This document shows positions 58,230 through 64,000 of a DNA stretch of 64,000 bases, in pieces. Made by a program: the position numbers and the translations under genes. The stretch's first letter is position 1, and the number at the start of each line of letters is the position of its first letter. Below the pieces are notes generated by a model. The model was not told the origin of the DNA and ran no database searches. It worked only from the letters and a program-made list of their open reading frames with translations. Source of the DNA: Dicyema japonicum (lineage: Eukaryota > Dicyemida > Rhombozoa > Dicyemidae); the NCBI GenBank assembly GCA_011109175.1, contig RDEW01000008.1, forward strand, positions 170,393-234,392, given 5' to 3'.

Positions 58230-58479
58230 TACTAATCGATAGTGATATGTAATATGTTGATTATGTTGATTCTCCTTAAATTGTATTTTCTAATATTTTT
58301 TAAAAATTATTAAATTTTTATTAAATTATTAATGTATATTTTTTCTAAGTTTAATAAAAAATCAAAAAAAGTTGAAAAATTTATTCAACGGCGGATTCCT
58401 CCAACATACGGTGACATATACTAAAGACACAACCCCACAAGTCATGGAATTGAATCCAGAACAAGAACTACAGTTTGAA

Positions 58480-58780
58480 ATAAAATCAATGATAGTTGAT
58501 TTTTTAAATCCCACGTTTTTTTGACAAAAAGAGTCAGAATCTTATTGATTCCAGGGTGTCCATCAGAATGTTCTTTGATTAAAATTTAATTAATTTTTAA
58601 TCTCAAATTCACGAACAACGTGCTTGATTAAGCCATCAGATTCTTGCTAAAAATAATTGGTCTTCAATCATTCTTAAATTATTGGATCTTCTGATTTTTC
58701 GTCTTTCCGATTCAGATGCATCAGCTGGATATTGTGTCTTTTGAGGGTAATATCAACTGCATTGTATTCTTGAATAGAAG
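58480..58780 (-). pseudogene. Integrase H2C2 remnant, right-arm copy
   Basis: Inverted copy of 2690-2975, with the same 'EHSDGHPGINKI' block. Confidence 0.5.
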
Positions 58781-58869
58781 AAATGTGTAGGGGAGATACC
58801 ATAAGATTCACAATAATTAAAAAATTTATAATTTAAATATATTTTAATTATGTGGCAAAATATTGCATC

Positions 58870-59395
58870 GATATTACGTCAGAAGACACAATTAAGTCGT
58901 ACGGTGCCTTCACTTCTATTTTTGCAAAGAATACGGTCTCAAAAACGAAAAGAGATTAAAAACCCACTTAGTCCAAACAATTATGATGAGTGATTCGGTA
59001 GAGATAAGGGTTGATATTTTTATCAAAACCGATATAAACATTGAACACAACGAGCCTGATTTATTTATCTACGACAAAAAGAAAAATCAAATACTGTTAG
59101 TTAAATCAATCAAAATTACCAACAAGTAAAATTCGAAAAATTGAGAAAGTATGATCTTTTGTCGAAAGAACTGGAAAATACACCATGCGAAAGTGAGGAT
59201 TGTCCCAATAGTACTGACTTGAGATGGATTAACCTCACATTCATGGGAACATTCCAGATCTCTAAACATAAGCGAAAAAACCTATACGTATATTCAATCA
59301 TTGGTTATACGTAAAACTTTAGAGTCGATGATTGTTTCATACAGAAATAAGACGGGTTTTGTCGAAAGAACTCAAGAGCTAAAAAGGAAATAAAT
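58870..59395 (+). pseudogene. Group F LINE, restriction-like endonuclease fragment
   Basis: Broken plus frames: 'SDSVEIRVDIFIKTDINIEH' continuing 'NEPDLFIYDKKKNQILLVKS', then after shifts 'KYDLLSKELE'-like and 'VIRKTLESMIVSYRNKTG'. The T-x-IEHNxPDLxIxD pattern is the endonuclease core of R4-type LINEs (PD...D). Counterpart of 2200-2600. Confidence 0.55.
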
Positions 59396-59559
59396 AATAT
59401 CTATACGCGGATAGATAACAAATAGAATGAATATTCTATTAAAGTTTGTTTTATTGACAAATACAATGTCCGAAGTATGATTAACATGACTTGTAATTTT
59501 TATCTATAAATTTTCTGTTTATTTTTTGATATTAAGATTTCCTTGCGCAAATGACTCAA

Positions 59560-60960
59560 TAAGAAATCAGATTAAGATTTTCGATTTGTTATTTTGTACC
59601 TTCGTATCTGTGGCTATTGTTGTATCCACTCGAATCTCTACAGACTCGCTTGCAACAATAGACTTCACGAAGTGTGTATTGAATCTCTTAATCTTCTTAA
59701 TTATATATTGACAACACAGGTGCAGATGTATGTTTTTAACTACCTCTTTATGTCTTCGCAGGTAATCTCTGTTTGACACTGTTCCTGCAGAATTGCACTT
59801 TTCGCCACTATTGTTTAAAATAAATTACGGTCTTTTATAAGACACGACAATTCTTCTATCTTGAGAATTGTTCCCACGTGATAACCACTGAGATGATTCT
59901 CTAAAGTCGACGTTGTTTCATCCAGACATTCGAAGAGTTCCATGCAATTGCTTCCTCAGTATTTGTTCCATTCAAGATTTCTCCTGGAGCTCTTTTAGTA
60001 AGTCCAGATGCATAACAGCGGATTCTTTATATCTTTGATTGAGGAATTCTACGATTGTGCCAATTGTGTTTTCTTTGATTTATCACACGTTGATTCCCTG
60101 ATTTCTTCAAACAATGATTCGACATCTTTCCAGTCTCGGAAGAATTGTAATGTATCCTTCAATTTATTGGTAATGGATACCAATCATCTTCCAAGCTTAA
60201 TAAATCCTATTCTGTGTAAGAAATTTCTATCTACATCTATTCTGTGAGTACATTAGTAGCAGATTTTTCGACATTTATTTTAAGTCCAGCGGATTCAAAA
60301 AAAGAATCAACTGCCATCATCATAATCGTTGTGTTTTTTTTCTTTCTCGAGAGAATATTTTATCAGAAGGTGGATTGTTACATAGCTAGAGGATCTAGGG
60401 TCATGGTTGTCAATAACCAATATCGCATTTAGTATCATGCTAAGAAGGTCCATTGCAAGCACGAAGATCTGCGGTGACAGAGTCACTCTGCAGTATCCCT
60501 CTCTTTATGTTGATTTCCCAAATTTTTGATTAAACTTCAATTCAATTTATTTCGTGATCAAGTTTTCACGAAATCTACAATCTAGTAAGGGGGTCCAGTG
60601 TTATGGAGTACCGAAAAAAGTCATGATCAACTGAATCGAAGGCCTTCTTAACGTCAATCCACACAGTGGCCAAATTATACATGTAATGGGTCTTATGTCT
60701 TTTGGGGTATGGTACACGTCTTTCTTTGGAATAAAATACGTGTTCCAGTGTAGAACCAGTCATCATGAGTATACCTTCCGTGAATTAACTTGGAGACCTC
60801 TTCATAGCGGTGGTCATAAATTGATGTGACTTTTTTGAGAAGTGATGGTTGTAAACCCCATAACATCCGCTAGCTCTCCAGTTCGAGCTGTTTAACTACT
60901 TCAAGATGATCTCTTTGCTAAACTATGCAAATATGTCTTCTGTAAAAAAACTGCACTTAT
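59560..60960 (-). pseudogene. Group F LINE, RT part
   Basis: Minus-strand blocks: 'NTYFIPKKDVYHTPKDIRPITC' spread over two frames near 60700-60760 (the RPITC block of R2/R4-type RT), 'ATVWIDVKKAFDSVDHDFF' near 60600-60660 (RT catalytic block A), the Lys-Ser-Ala-Thr motif near 60260 and 'NRDYLRRHKEVVKNIHLHL' near 59720-59775. Strongly decayed. The portion left of 60401 is shared with the left arm. Confidence 0.6.
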
Positions 60961-61360
60961 AGGCAGAGCCATAGTATCTATAGCTCCGCTCAGGAAGGAC
61001 ACACACTTGATTTAAGTAAAGAACAGTAATTATGACTGATCGTAGAAGGAGAACTACAAAATGCTCTTCGCTTCTTTTTTTTTGTTGGATCTATGTCCTT
61101 TATAGATGACCCTGGACCGAATCACGCTGCTTTAGATTTTGTCTGGAAGTTCTACGCATCTACGATACTTTGGTGACGTGACGCAGCTATTAGTGAATAT
61201 TTCACCTCAAAACCGGATTTTCTAAAAAAAAGAGATGAGCTTTCTTTGGTTATTCTTTCTACGATTTGTTATCATAACTGTCCTTCACTTTAATAAAGTG
61301 TGTGAATGGGGAGCTAAACGTAATATGATTCTCGCGAAAAAGTGTGGCTTTTCCCTAGAA
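60960..61360. mobile_element. Two SINE fragments, back to back
   Basis: 60965-61030 is the minus-strand SINE 3' end ('agctccgctcaggaaggaca' and 'cttgatttaagtaaagaaca'). From about 61085 to 61350 a plus-strand SINE body follows ('ttctacgcatctacgatact', 'ttaataaagtgtgtgaatgg', 'gattctcgcgaaaaagtgtg'). Neither has an intact tRNA head. The arrangement suggests one SINE inserted into or beside another. Confidence 0.7.
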
Positions 61361-61651
61361 TAAGTATTATTTAATAAAATATTCATTCATACTTTCCAAA
61401 TGAATATTTATCAAAAGCTTTGGTAACTGTTCCGTGCTTTAATATTCACCATCCTGGCTTAGTGAATTGTTTAATTAACAATCGCAGTCATTCCTTTGTA
61501 ATTCTCTAAGCGAACAACCTATATGCTTGAGATGGATTTAGACATCCTGTCCGATCACTTATTAATGAGGTCGAGTAAATAATAAATAAAGATTAAATAA
61601 CAACTCCAAATAATAACAAAAGTCCAAATAATAACAGAAGCCCAAATTTAA
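61361..61651. other. Short intergenic stretch
   Basis: AT-rich, with no recognised feature. A doubled 'caaataataacaaaagtc / caaataataacagaagcc' lies near 61608-61645. Confidence 0.5.
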
Positions 61652-62467
61652 TTAAATAACTAATATTCCCACAAGGAAAATCATTAATTTACCCAATATT
61701 GTACGTTTTATAGAACTATCAACATTAGGACCTATAGAAATAAAATTAAATTTTACTTTTAACTGTATTTTTAGTTGTACAATCAGTTTCTATAAAATAA
61801 ATTATAATTTTACCATTCAGTGAATAAACTTGTTCATTCTTAGGTATCGTGGAATCACACGTTGATTCTAATAATTATAATAAATTTAACTTTTTCCAGA
61901 AAAACTTGTGCCATTTTTTCCATCAAATAGTTGAAGTTTCATATAATAAATTTTCGCTTTATAATCCGGGCCAAGTTTTATCAATAAGTTAGGACAGTCA
62001 AAGTGAGTATTCTTCGATGCTTTGTTCAAATAATCAGTATCACCACCAGTAATCCAATTACCTGAGTTCAAATTATCATATTACCATCGATAAAGATCAC
62101 GAATTTTTGTATAATAGCCTTTCCATCAACAAAATTTAAATCTAATTGAATTCCTTTATTATCTGATAATAAAGATATATAATGTTGTGGAGATTTCCCA
62201 TAGCTAATCGTAGCATTATTCAAATTGATTTCATGAAACTTGGTTTATAACACTTAATACATCATCATTTGGATCAATATATGTCAAATTTACGATTCCC
62301 TGAAATAAGACGGAGAAGGTCTGATCATTAGACTTTATTGGAATTATCCATGTAGGGACAGGACAATCGCTCTTTTTATATCCGATGACTTCAGTATTTA
62401 TTTTTGTAGAGAATAATATATTTATCAAAATCACTATAATTTGGCTATAACTTGTTATTAGTTTCAT
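61652..62467 (-). CDS. LAMP-like secreted/anchored glycoprotein, six exons
   Basis: Exons: 62467-62261, 62238-62085, 62061-61891, 61867-61814, 61789-61757, 61731-61652. The GT-AG introns are 22, 23, 23, 24 and 25 nt. The joined exons total 699 nt, an unbroken 232-residue frame; no single genomic frame spans it. Residues 1-24 look like a signal peptide ('IIVILINILFS'). Cys at 35, 143, 181 and 199, with a Cys-X37-Cys loop (143-181) holding 'YYMKLQLFDGKNGTSFSG', as in LAMP lumenal domains. Several N-glycosylation sites. The protein ends in a short hydrophobic tail ('ILGKLMIFLVGILVI') with no cytoplasmic residues, as in GPI-anchored proteins. Paralogous to 22714-24028, which has two such loops and a full membrane helix. 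LAMP identity is tentative; the gene structure is strong. Confidence 0.8.
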
Positions 62468-63453
62468 TGATAATAACTTAATCTTTTATATTTATTGTAT
62501 ATTATGTCTAAATAAATAAAATTTAATATTTATAATTTTGTTTTAATTTAATAAAAATTAATTTTTTTCAGGATATTTAAATTTTGGTGAATTTAAATGA
62601 AAATTAAAATATCTAAAATAATCGTTAACAGTAAATATTAGGTTGAAAATATACACTGAGTAACCTGTCTAATTGAGGTGATTTTAAACAGAGCATTGGA
62701 CATCAGACTGTTGTTTTCTTACATAAAAATTCTCAAAATTTGATTTTTTTGATACGATTTAAAATTATAATGCGATTTAACAAATCCGATATATTTTTTC
62801 AAAATATTAGTTATTAAATCATTAATATATATGTTTTAATTTGTAAAATTTTGTAGAGTGGCATTTGCGAGTGTTTTCTAGACTATTTTTGTGGTCCTTA
62901 AGAAGGTTCAAACTTTTTGGTTTTGTTGCAGTACTTATTAGTTCTGTCTTTCTACTTCTTGTGTTATATTATCTCCGTTTTCTTTGGGTTTGCCTGTCAA
63001 GAATAACTGGAATATTCTTCAAGTATCTAGTCTGGTCATTTGAAATATTAATTTCTTAAAATGGTCTCGAGATGTGCTCATCTAATTTTTTTAATCTTCG
63101 ATTTGTCGACCATGCCAATTTTCGATGGTTAAAGGTGATNCTTCCCAACTGTTACGATATCTCCATCTTTGAAGTCATTTTATGAGCACAGGCAATTTGT
63201 CCACATACTTTTTTGAAGCACTAGATAACTCCATCATAGATAAACAGTCCTTTAAGAAGGCTAAAAAAATATGAACTCAGTCATCTATGCTAGTTCAATG
63301 CTTATGCTCAATTATCATTCCTTTCAAAGTTTTCTTCAGTACAAGTGAGAATACGGTTCGTAGTGAGGTATTTACCAATTACGTTGTCACTAGTAAAACT
63401 CGTAATACTGTAAAAAGAAGCTGAACTTTTGTTTTTTTTGTTTTTTTTAAACA
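62468..63453. other. Intergenic
   Basis: Upstream region of LAMP-like gene 2 and AT-rich sequence. The plus frame 62865-63059 is hydrophobic and low in complexity, with no recognised family. The unresolved base N is at 63140. Confidence 0.45.
63140..63140. other. Unresolved base N
   Basis: A single N in an unannotated region, with no repeat boundary seen around it. Confidence 0.9.
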
Positions 63454-63671
63454 CTCCCGGGAAATCAAAAATTAATTAGATTAATTAAGTTCCCCTTGTG
63501 CCACGTCCAGTATCCTCCCACACATCCTCTTCCATGTTCCCCTGTTCCGGGCCATTGCTCGTCTCCCGGGAATTTAAAAATTAATTAGATTAATTAAGTT
63601 CCCCTTGTGCCACGTACAGTATCCTCCCACACATCCTCTTCCATGTTCCCCTGTTCCGGGCCATTGCTCGT
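63454..63671 (-). repeat. Tandem duplication of a LINE 3' end, two units of 109 bp
   Basis: 63454-63562 and 63563-63671 are nearly identical. Each contains the last coding triplets plus 3' region of the group B LINE. Only the inner unit is joined to the rest of the ORF. Confidence 0.92.
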
Positions 63672-64000
63672 AGTGAGTCAAGATCTTCACCATTTCGTAG
63701 AGTTTTGTTTATTCGGATTAGGTCATCATTTAGTACTGAAGGCAACGTCACTCTAGGCTTGCCACAAAATGATCCCTTCAGTTGTGCGAAATGGTTTTCC
63801 ATTGCAATGTTTGGTAGAGTCAACATATCCATTCGTAAGATGTGACCAAAAAGTATCCATCTAGCCATGAGAATCTCCTCTGATAATGGCCTTAAGCCAC
63901 ATTTTTTGTACAGTTCTGAATTTGATATCTTTTTCGGGAAATGTATTCTCAAAATGTTTCTTAGTTGATTTCTATGAAATTGATCCAGATTGTCCATTTC
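63563..64000 (-). mobile_element. RTE-like LINE (group B), cut by window end
   Basis: The minus frame 63997-63590 is open to the window edge: 'MDNLDQFHRNQLRNILRIHF', 'ARWILFGHILRMDML', 'GKPRVTLPSVLNDDL' and 'NRGTWKRMCGRI'. It aligns block by block with the C-terminus of 54763-57704 but is clearly diverged, so it is a distinct subfamily. No stop interrupts the visible 136 codons; the rest lies to the right of the window. Confidence 0.85.

Larger units (their letters stand above)
53795..60401 (-). repeat. Right arm of the long inverted repeat
   Basis: Reverse complement of 1 to about 5450, interrupted by the 3.0-kb LINE at 54724-57740. It lacks the left arm's TA-flanked element (empty site near 54690-54700) and the left arm's extra 1.08 kb. 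Sequence beyond 60401 continues the same LINE remnant, suggesting that the left arm is cut by the window start. Confidence 0.85.

Noticed and set aside
1-60401. Assembly fold-back as the cause of the inverted arms
   Set aside because: The arms differ by three large private segments and many substitutions, which a fold-back artefact would not show. Long reads would still be the decisive check.
62865-63059. 64-codon hydrophobic plus frame
   Set aside because: Low-complexity T-rich sequence; the ORF starts without context and has no homologous feature.
1-64000. CRISPR array, bacterial operons, ribosome binding sites
   Set aside because: No regularly spaced repeats of that type; the content is eukaryotic (spliced genes, LINEs, SINEs).

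Overview
This window looks like a transposon-choked piece of an animal nuclear genome. The likeliest source is a dicyemid mesozoan (Dicyema or relative). That identification is inference from two things: an animal gene repertoire (a GATA zinc-finger factor, LAMP-like membrane proteins, an EGF-like fragment, a nuclear tRNA-Glu) and extremely small GT-AG introns, mostly 21-25 nt, as reported for dicyemids. The intron evidence is strong for two genes. With five 22-24 nt introns removed, the GATA gene (35753-36757, minus) becomes one 297-codon frame. With five 22-25 nt introns removed, a LAMP-like gene (61652-62467, minus) becomes one 233-codon frame.

Host genes are few: LAMP-like gene 1 (22714-24028, plus, two unresolved frame breaks), a Cys-rich EGF-like fragment (30060-30610, minus), tRNA-Glu(TTC) (32109-32180), the GATA factor, LAMP-like gene 2, and a few small hypothetical genes (6530-6714, 12688-12927, 37231-37482, 40525-40736).

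The rest is mostly mobile DNA. I separate six LINE groups. A: Jockey/CR1-like, one copy with a 2A-type ribosome-skipping peptide in front of the endonuclease (17831-19312; also 7.9, 8.6, 9.6-10.6, 17.3, 29.8, 44.3 and 52.2 kb). B: compact RTE-like, nearly intact at 54724-57740, degenerate at 12985-17212, and cut by the window end at 63454-64000. C: YLDD-type RT with a C-terminal Cys/His and PD..D domain (20.3, 24.3-26.0, 31.2, 33.1, 45.8 kb). D: 3' fragments ending in ACATA repeats (51.3 and 53.3 kb). E: another APE-type RT (7.0 and 40.9-42.6 kb). F: R4/R2-like with a restriction-like endonuclease (0-2.6, 19.4, 46.4-47.3, 58.9-61.0 kb). DNA transposons include a Tc1/mariner copy nested in a LINE (13310-14823), a pogo/Tigger remnant (47451-48881), hAT/ZBED-like fragments and two TA-flanked MITE-like elements. 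A tRNA-derived SINE family is also present.

Large-scale layout: the ends of the window are an imperfect inverted repeat (1 to about 5450 against about 53795-60401). Each arm has acquired different insertions, so each arm shows the empty target site of the other's element. A separate direct duplication of about 1.85 kb links 18761-20629 and 44283-46132. Single N bases lie at 46133 (next to the end of that duplication) and 63140.
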